Source of the DNA: an uncultured Croceitalea sp.
GTDB taxonomy: Bacteria > Bacteroidota > Bacteroidia > Flavobacteriales > Flavobacteriaceae
Length of the DNA: 64,000 nt
Direction of reading: 5' to 3'
Assembly: GCA_947494805.1 (NCBI GenBank)
Contig: CANLWK010000001.1
Coordinates: forward strand, 992,001-1,056,000
Part shown: positions 53,864 through 62,049 of the stretch, in pieces
Layout: every line of letters starts with the position of its first letter
Position numbering within the stretch: the first letter of the stretch is position 1
The notes under the pieces: model-generated
The model's database searches: none
What the model saw: the letters and a program-made list of their open reading frames with translations, nothing else
What the model was told of the DNA's origin: nothing
Made by a program: the position numbers and the translations under genes

Positions 53864-54904
53864 CTATATGAGTTGTTTTTTGAATTTGGCAGGAGTGAGG
53901 CCAGTAATTTTTTTGAATGCAGCATAAAAGGTTGAATTGGATTTGAATCCGCATTCTTCGCCTATCGCAGCCAATGTCAAATGTTCACTTTCGATAAGCC
54001 TTTGTTTGGCTTCTTTTACGCGATATTCATTTAAAAAGAGCGGAAACCCTTTGTCCATATTGTCGTTTAGATATTGTGATAAGAAGTGTGTTGAAATATT
54101 CAATTCTTGGGCGACGTCAGACAGTTTCAAATTCGGATTCCTATACAGCTGTTTGGTTGACATGACCAAGTCCAATTGTTTTGCGATAACACCCGCTTCT
54201 TCGTCAGAGATTTTTTTATTGGCATATGATGTGTGCTTTTCAAAAAAGCTGGATCTTTTTCTTTTAAAGAACCATAAGAGCAATAACAGGTAAAAAACAA
54301 ATGAAAAAGATAGTGCCCCTGCAATATATGAGGTATACCGTACGGTAAAATAGGCAACCCATATGACCGTAACACCAAGATAGACACTCAGTAAAAATAT
54401 TTCGGAATCAACTAGCTTTCTATTCTTTTTAAATAGTTTTTTAAAAGTGCCCTTTAAGTAAAACCCACTGAGTAAGATATACGCAAACCACTGCAAGTAA
54501 ATGATTCGTATGAGGTAAGTAGACCATAATTTTCTGTTGTGCCAGTAGGGAAGAAAAAACCAGACTACGGTGGTAATCAACAAAAATGGTACAATGTGAT
54601 AGGGCCAACTTTTTTTTATGGACATACTCGATTTCGTGAAGGACCTTATATATAGATAAAGGCATGGACCTATCAGTACACAGGCAGAAATACCAACCTG
54701 AATAAAGGTTTGTGATAAGTCACGATTGAAGTAAAAGAAAACCGATTTTAAAATACGGATGCTCAGTACAAAAAGTAGTGCCGCTAAAAAGTAGTTTGAT
54801 GGCTGGTTCTGCTTGGTGAAAAAAGCGAAGTAAATACTTAGAACCAACCCATTAATGGCTCCTAAAGCACTGAACAAGAACAAGAGTTGGTTTTGAAAAT
54901 CCAT
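53864..54904 (-). CDS. Membrane AraC-family transcriptional regulator (7TM-HTH type)
   Basis: 346 residues from ATG 54904 (the longer frame to 54997 adds residues unlike the family). N-terminal about 1-220 contains seven hydrophobic segments starting with LLFLFSALGAINGLVLSIYFAF; a basic linker (KRKRSSFFEKH) leads to a C-terminal AraC double HTH (about 250-346) with NLKLSDVAQELNISTHFLSQYLND and FLNEYRVKEAKQRL ... EECGFKSNSTFYAAFKKITG. Such proteins are common one-component sensors in Bacteroidota; the signal is unknown. It precedes the serine-hydrolase operon on the same strand, its likely target, and diverges from the Rrf2 gene with 93 nt between starts. Confidence 0.85.
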   Translation of the reverse strand: MDFQNQLLFLFSALGAINGLVLSIYFAFFTKQNQPSNYFLAALLFVLSIRILKSVFFYFNRDLSQTFIQVGISACVLIGPCLYLYIRSFTKSSMSIKKSWPYHIVPFLLITTVVWFFLPYWHNRKLWSTYLIRIIYLQWFAYILLSGFYLKGTFKKLFKKNRKLVDSEIFLLSVYLGVTVIWVAYFTVRYTSYIAGALSFSFVFYLLLLLWFFKRKRSSFFEKHTSYANKKISDEEAGVIAKQLDLVMSTKQLYRNPNLKLSDVAQELNISTHFLSQYLNDNMDKGFPLFLNEYRVKEAKQRLIESEHLTLAAIGEECGFKSNSTFYAAFKKITGLTPAKFKKQLI

Positions 54905-54997
54905 TGACGAACAAAAAATAAAGATAAGACGATTCTGGTTTTTTTCATATTCTGTGGACAAACGGTTGTAATTGCCTAATTTCCCTATCTTAGCCAT

Positions 54998-55411
54998 ATG
55001 CTCTCAAAAAAGACAAAGTACGGACTTAAAGCACTGACCTTCTTGGCGTCACAACCAAACCGAGAGCCAATTCAAATCGCTGAGGTGGCGAAGCATGAGA
55101 ATATCTCGCAAAAGTTTTTAGAAAGCATTTTGCTGACACTTCGCAGAAATGGTTTTTTAGGTTCTAAAAAGGGAAAGGGCGGGGGCTACTACTTAATCAA
55201 AGACCCATCAGAAATTCAAATGACATCGGTGATGCGGGTATTAGAAGGACCAATAGCCATGGTACCCTGTGTAAGTCTTAATTTTTATGAAAAGTGTGAT
55301 GACTGCCCTGATGAAGGCATTTGCTCGGTAAATAAACTGATGCTGAAAGTTCGCGATGCCAATCTTGAGGTATATCGAAATACCACGCTTGCCGATTTAA
55401 TAACACAATGA
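54998..55411 (+). CDS. Rrf2-family transcriptional regulator, probable cysteine/sulfur repressor
   Basis: 137 residues. Winged-helix Rrf2 N-terminus: LSKKTKYGLKALTFLASQP, QIAEVAKHENISQKFLESIL, GSKKGKGGGYYLIKDP. It has four cysteines (C91, C100, C103, C109 in CVSLNFYEKCDDC...C), so it could hold an Fe-S cluster or sense thiols; related CymR regulates cysteine genes, IscR Fe-S synthesis. It is followed by the reductive sulfur genes, and three copies of a CCTAT-N7-ATAGG-like site lie in front of cysH and the sulfite reductase gene, the likely targets. Confidence 0.88.
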   Translation: MLSKKTKYGLKALTFLASQPNREPIQIAEVAKHENISQKFLESILLTLRRNGFLGSKKGKGGGYYLIKDPSEIQMTSVMRVLEGPIAMVPCVSLNFYEKCDDCPDEGICSVNKLMLKVRDANLEVYRNTTLADLITQ

Positions 55412-55458
55412 TTTATCTATAGTAATATTCTTACCTCACTAATACATTTTTTAATAAT

Positions 55459-55474
55459 CTACTAAAACTATAGG
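55459..55474 (+). promoter_or_regulatory. Rrf2-type operator candidate, distal site
   Basis: CTACTAAAACTATAGG, half-matched to the consensus CCTAT-N7-ATAGG (ATAGG arm intact, left arm degenerate), 79 nt upstream of the proximal site at 55538. Confidence 0.5.
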
Positions 55475-55524
55475 ATTTACATAAATTTAATCAAACTTTA
55501 AGTTTCGCAGTGGGAATTTTATAC

Positions 55525-55532
55525 TATGTTTG
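55525..55532 (+). promoter_or_regulatory. -7 element of the cysH promoter
   Basis: TATGTTTG is an exact TAnnTTTG match; TTC about 18 nt upstream serves as a weak -33. The predicted start at about 55539 lies on the proximal operator, an arrangement expected for a repressor. Confidence 0.55.
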
Positions 55533-55537
55533 TTATT

Positions 55538-55554
55538 CCTATTAAATCTATAGG
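55538..55554 (+). promoter_or_regulatory. Rrf2-type operator, proximal perfect site
   Basis: CCTATTAAATCTATAGG: exact inverted repeat CCTAT / ATAGG with a 7-nt spacer, 10 nt before the cysH ATG and overlapping the predicted transcript start. Confidence 0.6.
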
Positions 55555-55563
55555 GTAATAATT

Positions 55564-56193
55564 ATGAGATTATCTAAAGATCAAGTCCAAAGTTTTAATA
55601 AGCAATTTAAGGGTATTCCGCCTGAAGAGATTATTCAATGGGCCATTAACTTTGCAAATAGACCTGTGCTAACGAGTAATTTTAAGCCATACTCTGTGGT
55701 TTTATTGCATGCCGTTACCATGATAAAACGTAATATTCCAACTATTTGGTGTGACACGGGATACAATACTCCAGAGACCTATCGATATGCCAATAAGTTA
55801 AGCGATGTCTTAAATTTAAACCTCAAGGTTTATAGACCAAGACAGACATCAGCTTATATCGAGGCAATCATGGGCGGTGTGCCGGACCTGGACAGCCCCA
55901 TGCATACTGAATTCACTGAATTGGTGAAACTTGAGCCTTTCAAACGGGCCATGGAGGAGCATCAACCTGATGTGTGGTTTACAAATATTAGAAAGGGTCA
56001 AACTGAATATAGGGATACCTTGGATATTTTAAGCTTGAGCGCCGATGGAGTGCTAAAAGTGAGTCCATTTTATCACTGGTCGGAAACTGAACTGGAGAGC
56101 TACCTTTATGAGTGGAATTTATCCAATGAACATAACTACTTTGACCCAACTAAAGTCTTAGAGCACAGGGAATGCGGTATCCATTTTAGTTAA
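55564..56193 (+). CDS. cysH: Phosphoadenosine phosphosulfate reductase-type sulfonucleotide reductase
   Basis: 209 residues. Reduces activated sulfate to sulfite. Seen: PPEEIIQWAINF, the nucleotide-binding VVLLHAVTMIKRN, TIWCDTGYNTPETYRYANKL, TNIRKGQTEYRDTL and the C-terminal catalytic ECGIHF with C204. The CC...CxxC residues that hold the 4Fe-4S cluster of APS reductases are absent, so PAPS is the expected substrate. The start follows the proximal operator. No sulfate adenylyltransferase (cysDN) gene is next to it, which is notable. Confidence 0.9.
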   Translation: MRLSKDQVQSFNKQFKGIPPEEIIQWAINFANRPVLTSNFKPYSVVLLHAVTMIKRNIPTIWCDTGYNTPETYRYANKLSDVLNLNLKVYRPRQTSAYIEAIMGGVPDLDSPMHTEFTELVKLEPFKRAMEEHQPDVWFTNIRKGQTEYRDTLDILSLSADGVLKVSPFYHWSETELESYLYEWNLSNEHNYFDPTKVLEHRECGIHFS

Positions 56194-56238
56194 TGGAAGA
56201 GAACATAAACATTTATGTGTCTTTAGATACAAAATTAA

Positions 56239-56264
56239 CCTATTTAATCTATAGAAATTATAGG
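56239..56264 (+). promoter_or_regulatory. Rrf2-type operator candidate before the sulfite reductase gene
   Basis: CCTATTTAATCTATAGA (56239-56255) overlaps a second arm ending ATAGG (56260-56264), giving two interleaved half-site pairs just before the ATG at 56266. Binding here would also block ribosome access. Confidence 0.5.
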
Positions 56265-56265
56265 A

Positions 56266-58359
56266 ATGAAAAGTTTTAGAACAGAAATAGAAAACCCCGT
56301 TGTTGAAAAAGACATTATTGAATTAGAACGTCGCATTCGACAGTTTAATGAGGGTGAAGTTGATGAAGAAAAGTTTAGAAGCCTTCGTTTGGCCCGTGGA
56401 GTATATGGTCAGCGACAGCAAGGGGTACAAATGATTCGAATCAAACTGCCCTACGGCAAGGTCACCTCAAATCAGTTGCGACGTATTGCAGATGTTGCCG
56501 ATGAATATTCAACAGGTCGTTTACATATTACCACTCGACAAGACATTCAAATTCATTATGTTGATTTAGAGCGTACACCAGAACTTTGGGCACAGCTTGA
56601 AAAAGATAATGTAACGCTTCGTGAGGCCTGTGGTAATACCGTGCGTAATGTAACGGCTTCTGAAACTGCCGGTATTGATGTAAATGAACCTTTCGATGTC
56701 TCTCCTTATGCCCAAGCCGTCTTTGAATATTTTCTAAGAAACCCTATCGGACAAGAAATGGGGCGAAAATTCAAGGTTTCCTTTTCAGCAACCGAAGCCG
56801 ATACCGGACTATCATATATGCACGATCTCGGTTTTATTGCCAAAATCAAGAATGGAGAAAGAGGGTTTAAAGTGCTTTTAGCTGGCGGATTGGGATCTCA
56901 GCCAAGACATGCAGATGTATTGTATGATTTTCTTGCAACGGATAAGATTATTCCTTTAATGGAAGGAGTGATACGGGTTTTTGACAGGTATGGAGAGCGA
57001 AAAAGTCGTGCGAAAGCTAGGTTGAAGTTTCTTTTAAAAGCTATCGGTTTAGAGGGGTTCAAATCACTTTTAGAAGAAGAACAAGATGCGATTCCGAATG
57101 CATCCTACCCAATTGCTATTGATGATTATCCCAAAACCCAAGTGGCTAAGGCAAATACACCTCAAGTCACCATTCAAGACCAGACTACTTTTGAGCAGTG
57201 GAAGTCTAGCAATGTTATCCTACAGAAACAAGATGGATTTGTGGCAATTGGTATTAAGGTATTGTTAGGGGATTTTTATACGGATAAAGCCCGTCTATTG
57301 GCCAATTTGGTAGAAAACTATGCTGCTGGTGAAATACGGCTTTCGTTACGTCAAAACATTTTGATTCCCCATGTTCGCGAAGCGTTGATTCCGTTTTTCT
57401 ATAAAGAATTAAGACAATTGGGTTTTGTCGAAGCTGGTTACAACAAGGCTTTAGATATTACCGCTTGCCCTGGTACCGACACTTGCAATTTAGGTATTGC
57501 GAGCAGTACGGGCATTGCTGCTGAACTTGAAAAGGTTATTAAAAATGAATATCCCCAATACATTCAGAATCCTGATGTCGTTATAAAAATAAGTGGTTGT
57601 ATGAATGCCTGCGGACAGCATAACATGGCCCACATCGGATTTCAGGGAATGAGCATACGAACCAAAGATAAATTGGTAGCTCCCGCACTTCAAGTGCTCC
57701 TGGGCGGTGGCAATTTTGGTGACGGTAACGGGCGATTTGCTGATAAAGTAGTTAAGATTCCCAGTAAACGTGGGCCACAAGCACTTCGCTTGATATTGGA
57801 TGATTTCGAAGTAAATGGAAATGACGCAAGATTTGAAAATTACTACGAAAGCCAAGGAGAGCACTATTTCTACGAGTTGCTGAAACCATTAACGAATATT
57901 GAAAACCTGACACAAGATGATTTCATCGACTGGGGCAATTCAGAGAAGTACAAAAAAGAGATAGGTGTCGGTGAATGCGCCGGAGTAATTGTTGATTTGG
58001 TGGCTACATTATTTTTAGAAAGTCAAGAAAAAATTGAAAATGCTGAAGAAGCGCTAAAAGCGGGTAAATGGGCAGCAAGTATTTACTATGCGTATCAATC
58101 TATCGTAAACTCTGCAAAGGCCTTGCTTACCGCCGAAAAAACAAAAACCAACACACATGCAAGGATCATCAAAGACTTTGATAGGCTGTTCGTAGCAACT
58201 GGTAAAGTGCAGCTTGAAACCTCGTTTGAAAGCATAGCACTGCAATTGAACAAGAACAAGCCCTCTGAAGCTTTTGCGCAAAGCTATCTAAAAAATGCCA
58301 AGCAAGTTCTGACAACTTTAGAGGCCCATAGAAAACTTGAATTACAAGAAGCCAGATGA
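56266..58359 (+). CDS. Sulfite reductase hemoprotein with C-terminal HEPN-like domain
   Basis: 697 residues. Reduces sulfite to sulfide with six electrons. Residues about 1-560 are the nitrite/sulfite-reductase repeats: RRIADVADEYSTGRLHITTRQDIQIHY, RNVTASETAG and the siroheme/4Fe-4S ligands C401-x5-C407 (ITACPGTDTCNLGI) and C445-x3-C449 (ISGCMNACGQHNMAHIGF). The four cysteines fit a ferredoxin-type enzyme. From about 570 a helical HEPN-like domain is attached (EEALKAGKWAASIYYAYQSI ... FDRLFVATGKVQLE); its role is not known. Flanked by an operator upstream and overlapped by cobA (ATGA). Confidence 0.9.
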   Translation: MKSFRTEIENPVVEKDIIELERRIRQFNEGEVDEEKFRSLRLARGVYGQRQQGVQMIRIKLPYGKVTSNQLRRIADVADEYSTGRLHITTRQDIQIHYVDLERTPELWAQLEKDNVTLREACGNTVRNVTASETAGIDVNEPFDVSPYAQAVFEYFLRNPIGQEMGRKFKVSFSATEADTGLSYMHDLGFIAKIKNGERGFKVLLAGGLGSQPRHADVLYDFLATDKIIPLMEGVIRVFDRYGERKSRAKARLKFLLKAIGLEGFKSLLEEEQDAIPNASYPIAIDDYPKTQVAKANTPQVTIQDQTTFEQWKSSNVILQKQDGFVAIGIKVLLGDFYTDKARLLANLVENYAAGEIRLSLRQNILIPHVREALIPFFYKELRQLGFVEAGYNKALDITACPGTDTCNLGIASSTGIAAELEKVIKNEYPQYIQNPDVVIKISGCMNACGQHNMAHIGFQGMSIRTKDKLVAPALQVLLGGGNFGDGNGRFADKVVKIPSKRGPQALRLILDDFEVNGNDARFENYYESQGEHYFYELLKPLTNIENLTQDDFIDWGNSEKYKKEIGVGECAGVIVDLVATLFLESQEKIENAEEALKAGKWAASIYYAYQSIVNSAKALLTAEKTKTNTHARIIKDFDRLFVATGKVQLETSFESIALQLNKNKPSEAFAQSYLKNAKQVLTTLEAHRKLELQEAR

Positions 58360-59168
58360 GCAGATCAATAGAAGAAAACGAAAAAAGACCGCTCTTTGCA
58401 GAAAGCAAGAAAACAGCCGGAAGGTTAACCGTTGTGGGTGCAGGCCCGGGTGATGCTGAACTGATTACGCTTAAGGGACTAAAAACCCTGCAAGATGCCG
58501 ATGTTGTGCTTTATGACGCTCTGGTCAATAGTGAGCTGTTGTCTTATACCATAAATGCTGAGTTGATTTTTGTTGGCAAAAGAAAAGGATGTTATAGCTA
58601 TCAGCAAGAGCAGATCAATGAACTTATAGTGCAACGTGCCCAGAAAGGTAAAAAAGTTGTTCGGCTCAAAGGAGGTGACCCGTTTGTCTTTGGTCGTGGA
58701 GCAGAAGAAATGGAATATGCTGCAAAATTTGGTGTAGAAGTGGCCATGGTGCCGGGCATTTCATCTTCGCTTGCGGTACCGGCTTATCAAAATATTCCAG
58801 TTACCAAAAGAGGTGCCTCAGAGAGTTTTTGGGTAATTACCGGTACCACAAAAGAGCACAAACTATCTAAAGATGTAGCCCTCGCCGCTAAGTCTTCTGC
58901 AACAGTGGTCATTTTAATGGGAATGTCAAAACTCTCAGAAATACTTGAGCTATTTGAAAAAGAAGGAAAGCTAGAAACTCCTGTTGCCATCATTCAAAAT
59001 GGAACCACACCTATTGAAAGAATCGGTGTTGGTACTGTTGCTACGATTGCAAAGGAGGTGAAACAGAAACAATTGTCCAATCCAGCTATTATCATTATTG
59101 GCGAGGTAGTAAGGCATCGAGAAAGAATTGAAACTTTAAAGCAAGAATTTGTAGCAGCATTATCGTAG
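58356..59168 (+). CDS. cobA: Uroporphyrinogen-III C-methyltransferase
   Basis: 270 residues. Makes precorrin-2, the precursor of the siroheme needed by the upstream sulfite reductase. Seen: VVGAGPGDAELITLKGLKTLQDADVVLYD, VRLKGGDPFVFGRGAEEM, VPGISSSLAVPAYQNIPVTKRG and VILMGMSKL, the standard SAM-dependent fold order. About 25 extra N-terminal residues. It overlaps the sulfite reductase stop by 4 nt. The ferrochelatase/dehydrogenase step (CysG N-terminal half) is not encoded here and must be elsewhere. Confidence 0.95.
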   Translation: MSRSIEENEKRPLFAESKKTAGRLTVVGAGPGDAELITLKGLKTLQDADVVLYDALVNSELLSYTINAELIFVGKRKGCYSYQQEQINELIVQRAQKGKKVVRLKGGDPFVFGRGAEEMEYAAKFGVEVAMVPGISSSLAVPAYQNIPVTKRGASESFWVITGTTKEHKLSKDVALAAKSSATVVILMGMSKLSEILELFEKEGKLETPVAIIQNGTTPIERIGVGTVATIAKEVKQKQLSNPAIIIIGEVVRHRERIETLKQEFVAALS

Positions 59169-59296
59169 CAATGTATCAATGGACATTGGAAAGATTACAA
59201 CATCACAGATTCAAAGAATTGAGGTTGCAAGGGTTATGAATAGTAAAATCGATAAACAAAACCTCCACATAGTGGAAACTAATAAATACAGTATAC

Positions 59297-60358
59297 ATGA
59301 TCAAAACTGATATCTTGATTATCGGAGCAGGCCCCACAGGTCTTTTCACCGTGTTTGAAGCGGGATTGTTAAAGTTGAAATGCCATCTAATCGATGCATT
59401 GCCACAACCAGGAGGACAGTGTTCAGAAATTTATCCAAAGAAACCGATTTATGATATTCCTGCGTATCCAGAAATATTGGCCGGAGATTTGGTAGAGCGC
59501 CTATTAGAACAAATCAAGCCTTTTGAGGCGGGATATACGCTTGGTGAGCGTGCAGAGTTTTTGGATAAACAAGATGATGGAAGCTTTATTGTGACCACTA
59601 ACAAAGGCACAAAACATCACGCTCCCGTGGTCGTTATAGCAGGAGGTCTGGGTTCTTTTGAACCCAGAAAACCACAAATTGAGAACCTTATCCAGTTTGA
59701 AGACAATGGGGTCAACTATATCATCAAAGACCCAGAAGTCTATCGTGATAAGAAGGTGGTCATTGCAGGTGGTGGTGATTCTGCCCTAGATTGGTCTATA
59801 TTTTTGGCTGATGTAGCATCAGAGGTGGTGTTGGTACATCGCAGAAACGAATTCAGAGGAGCTCTGGATTCGGTGGAGAAAGCTAGGGAGTTGGCCCAAA
59901 TGGGCAAGATAAAACTGTATACCAAGGCAGAAGTAAAAGAACTGCATGGTAGCCAAAGTTTACAAGCAGTGGTCATTAAAAGTACAGAACAAGATGTAGA
60001 TCCCGTTTTTTTAGAAACCGACCATTTTATTCCACTCTTTGGTCTTTCCCCAAAGTTGGGTCCTTTGGGCAATTGGGGGCTTGAGATTGCGAAAAATGCA
60101 ATCAAAGTCAATAATGCAAAAGACTACCAAACCAATATTCCCGGAGTGTTTGCCATCGGTGATGTCAATACCTATGAAGGAAAGTTGAAATTGATTTTAT
60201 CAGGTTTTCATGAAGCTGCGGTCATGTGTCAATACGCCTATCAAATCATTAATCCGAACAAGCGTTTTGTGATGAAGTATACCACTGTCGGCGGTGTTGA
60301 AGGTTTTGATGGTAGTAAAAAAGAGGCCAAAAAAGAGGTGGTGCAAAGTATAGGGTAA
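59297..60358 (+). CDS. Ferredoxin/flavodoxin-NADP+ reductase, thioredoxin-reductase-like
   Basis: 353 residues. FAD motif ILIIGAGPTGLFTVFEAGLL, the PQPGGQCSEIYPKKPIYDIPAYP loop characteristic of the YumC-type FNR group, NADP motif KVVIAGGGDSALDWSIFL, and the C-terminal FAD contact IPGVFAIGDVNTYEGKLKLIL. No CxxC disulfide pair, so it is not a thioredoxin reductase. It most likely feeds electrons to the sulfite reductase via ferredoxin. It starts 128 nt after cobA; the spacer contains only a small TCCAC/GTGGA inverted repeat (59264-59276). Confidence 0.88.
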   Translation: MIKTDILIIGAGPTGLFTVFEAGLLKLKCHLIDALPQPGGQCSEIYPKKPIYDIPAYPEILAGDLVERLLEQIKPFEAGYTLGERAEFLDKQDDGSFIVTTNKGTKHHAPVVVIAGGLGSFEPRKPQIENLIQFEDNGVNYIIKDPEVYRDKKVVIAGGGDSALDWSIFLADVASEVVLVHRRNEFRGALDSVEKARELAQMGKIKLYTKAEVKELHGSQSLQAVVIKSTEQDVDPVFLETDHFIPLFGLSPKLGPLGNWGLEIAKNAIKVNNAKDYQTNIPGVFAIGDVNTYEGKLKLILSGFHEAAVMCQYAYQIINPNKRFVMKYTTVGGVEGFDGSKKEAKKEVVQSIG

Positions 60359-60389
60359 AAGACTTTGAAAGCATAATTTGAGTTGGCTA

Positions 60390-60438
60390 AAGGGATTCCT
60401 AACAGTAAGCACGCCAACTTTTAGGAACTCCCTTTTTT
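60390..60438 (+). terminator. Terminator after the sulfur-reduction genes
   Basis: AAGGGATTCCTAA (60390-60402) pairs with TTAGGAACTCCCTT (60421-60434), one bulge, with a run of T at the end. Confidence 0.8.
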
Positions 60439-60506
60439 AATGTAGTTTTTTTTGGATTTGAACTTTATGTGATGTTACTTTGTCCACAGTTCATTAAAAT
60501 TTTGAA

Positions 60507-60649
60507 GTTATCAAGAAAGGTGGAGGGAATAGACCCTATGAAACCTTAGCAACCCTTTGTACTTTGCAGAGAAGGTGCTACATTCTATCTTTAACACTGA
60601 GCTTGTTTCAGTATTTACTCGATTGGTTCGATACATAAAGACAGATAAC
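60507..60649 (+). ncRNA. SAM-I (S-box) riboswitch, metH operon
   Basis: P1 GTTATC (60507-60512) / GATAAC (60644-60649). The core nearly repeats the first copy: AAGAAAGGTGGAGGGAATAG, ACCCTATGAAACCTTAGCAA, CAGAGAAGGTGCTACATTCTA. P4 is enlarged: outer stem TCTTTA (60588-60593) / TAAAGA (60636-60641) encloses two small hairpins, ACTGA/TCAGT and TCGA/TCGA. CTTCTTGAT (60680-60688) can pair with the aptamer 5' side (ATCAAGAAAG, 60510-60519), paralleling copy 1. The metH ATG is 115 nt downstream. Confidence 0.92.
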
Positions 60650-60763
60650 AAAAGAGACGTTTCCGTCATTTCCATCATACTTCTTGATTTTCAATAACAT
60701 GCTATTTTTTAGCTCAGCTTTTATATCGATTTTATGTATGTAAGAGCAAATTGATATATAGTT

Positions 60764-61771
60764 ATGCCCGACATAAAAGAAATATTACAAAGCAGAATTT
60801 TGGTTTTGGATGGTGCCATGGGGACCATGCTACAACGCCATAAATTCACAGAGGAGGATTTTCGTGGAGAACGGTTCAAAAATTGGGAGCATCCACTGCA
60901 GGGCAACAATGATTTGTTGTCACTGACGCAACCGGATGCTATTGCCGAAATCCATGGCAAATACTTTGAAGCAGGTGCCGATATTGTAGAGACCAATACC
61001 TTTTCAGGTACCACAATTGCTATGGCCGATTATTATATGGAAGAATTGGTCTATGAATTAAATTATGAGTCGGCCAGAATTGCAAAAAAAGTAGCCCAAA
61101 AATTCACCCAAAAAGAACCTCAAAAACCGCGATTCGTAGCAGGTAGTATTGGGCCAACCAATAAAACGGCAAGTATGTCACCAGATGTAAACGACCCTGG
61201 TTATCGAGCAGTTTCATTTGATGAATTGCGAATGGCTTATAAACAACAGATAGAAGCCTTGTTAGATGGTGGCGCAGATATCCTATTGGTCGAGACTATT
61301 TTTGATACGTTAAATGCAAAAGCCGCTTTGTTTGCCATTGAAGAAGTAAAAGATGAACGGCATATTGATGTGCCGGTTATGGTCAGTGGAACGATAACAG
61401 ACGCTTCTGGCCGAACGCTTTCGGGTCAGACAGCCGAGGCCTTTTTGATTTCTATTTCACATATTCCGATTTTATCGGTTGGATTCAATTGTGCTTTGGG
61501 CGCAAAGCAGTTGGTGCCACATTTAGAAGTGATTTCTGCAAAGTCAGAACACGCCATAAGTGCGCATCCGAATGCCGGTCTGCCCAATGCCTTTGGCGAA
61601 TATGACGAAACCCCAGAACAAATGGCCGTGCAGATAAAAGAATATGTAGAAAAAGGATTGGTCAATATTGTAGGTGGGTGTTGCGGTACAAACCCCGAAC
61701 ATATTAGAGCCATTGCCGATGTGGTAAAGGATTATGAACCCCGTAGACTGACTGAAACCGTCTTGCCATGA
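60764..61771 (+). CDS. Methionine synthase, homocysteine-binding subunit (split MetH N-terminal part)
   Basis: 335 residues equal to the first MetH module: the zinc/homocysteine barrel. Seen: [54 protein letters not shown] and zinc ligands C243 (VGFNCALG), C306 and C307 (GGCCGTNP). Cytoplasmic. In most bacteria this is fused to the folate and cobalamin modules, here encoded from 62049. It therefore works as a two-subunit enzyme. Behind a SAM-I riboswitch; overlaps the ABM gene by 4 nt (ATGA). Confidence 0.93.
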   Translation: MPDIKEILQSRILVLDGAMGTMLQRHKFTEEDFRGERFKNWEHPLQGNNDLLSLTQPDAIAEIHGKYFEAGADIVETNTFSGTTIAMADYYMEELVYELNYESARIAKKVAQKFTQKEPQKPRFVAGSIGPTNKTASMSPDVNDPGYRAVSFDELRMAYKQQIEALLDGGADILLVETIFDTLNAKAALFAIEEVKDERHIDVPVMVSGTITDASGRTLSGQTAEAFLISISHIPILSVGFNCALGAKQLVPHLEVISAKSEHAISAHPNAGLPNAFGEYDETPEQMAVQIKEYVEKGLVNIVGGCCGTNPEHIRAIADVVKDYEPRRLTETVLP

Positions 61772-62049
61772 TTTTAGAAGTTGCTATTTTAAATATTAAA
61801 ATGGGTATGGTCGATGAATTTGAAGAAAGCTTCTCAAAAGCGTCTACCATTCTTATAGCAATGAAAGGATATATTTCACATGAACTTAAAAAATGTGTGG
61901 AGCTGAACAATCAATTTATCCTTTTGGTGAATTGGAAAACCATTGAAGATCACGAAATAGGATTTCGAAAATCCGAACAGTACAAAACATGGAAACAACT
62001 ACTTCATCATTACTACGACCCCTTTCCTAAAGTATTACACTATTCTTAA
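61768..62049 (+). CDS. ABM-domain small protein embedded between the two metH parts
   Basis: 93 residues of ferredoxin-like ABM fold: [62 protein letters not shown], and the final PKVLHYS. It matches the antibiotic-biosynthesis-monooxygenase-like family (YdhR/DUF-type small oxygenase or heme-protein relatives). Overlap with the preceding stop is ATGA and with the next start is TAATG, so stoichiometric co-translation with both methionine synthase parts is expected. I know no established role for such a protein in MetH function; binding of a labile intermediate or oxygen protection is speculation. Confidence 0.8.
   Translation: MILEVAILNIKMGMVDEFEESFSKASTILIAMKGYISHELKKCVELNNQFILLVNWKTIEDHEIGFRKSEQYKTWKQLLHHYYDPFPKVLHYS

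Noticed and set aside
57973-58359. HEPN toxin of a toxin-antitoxin pair
   Set aside because: It is fused in frame to sulfite reductase, has no clear R-x4-6-H catalytic motif and no antitoxin partner.
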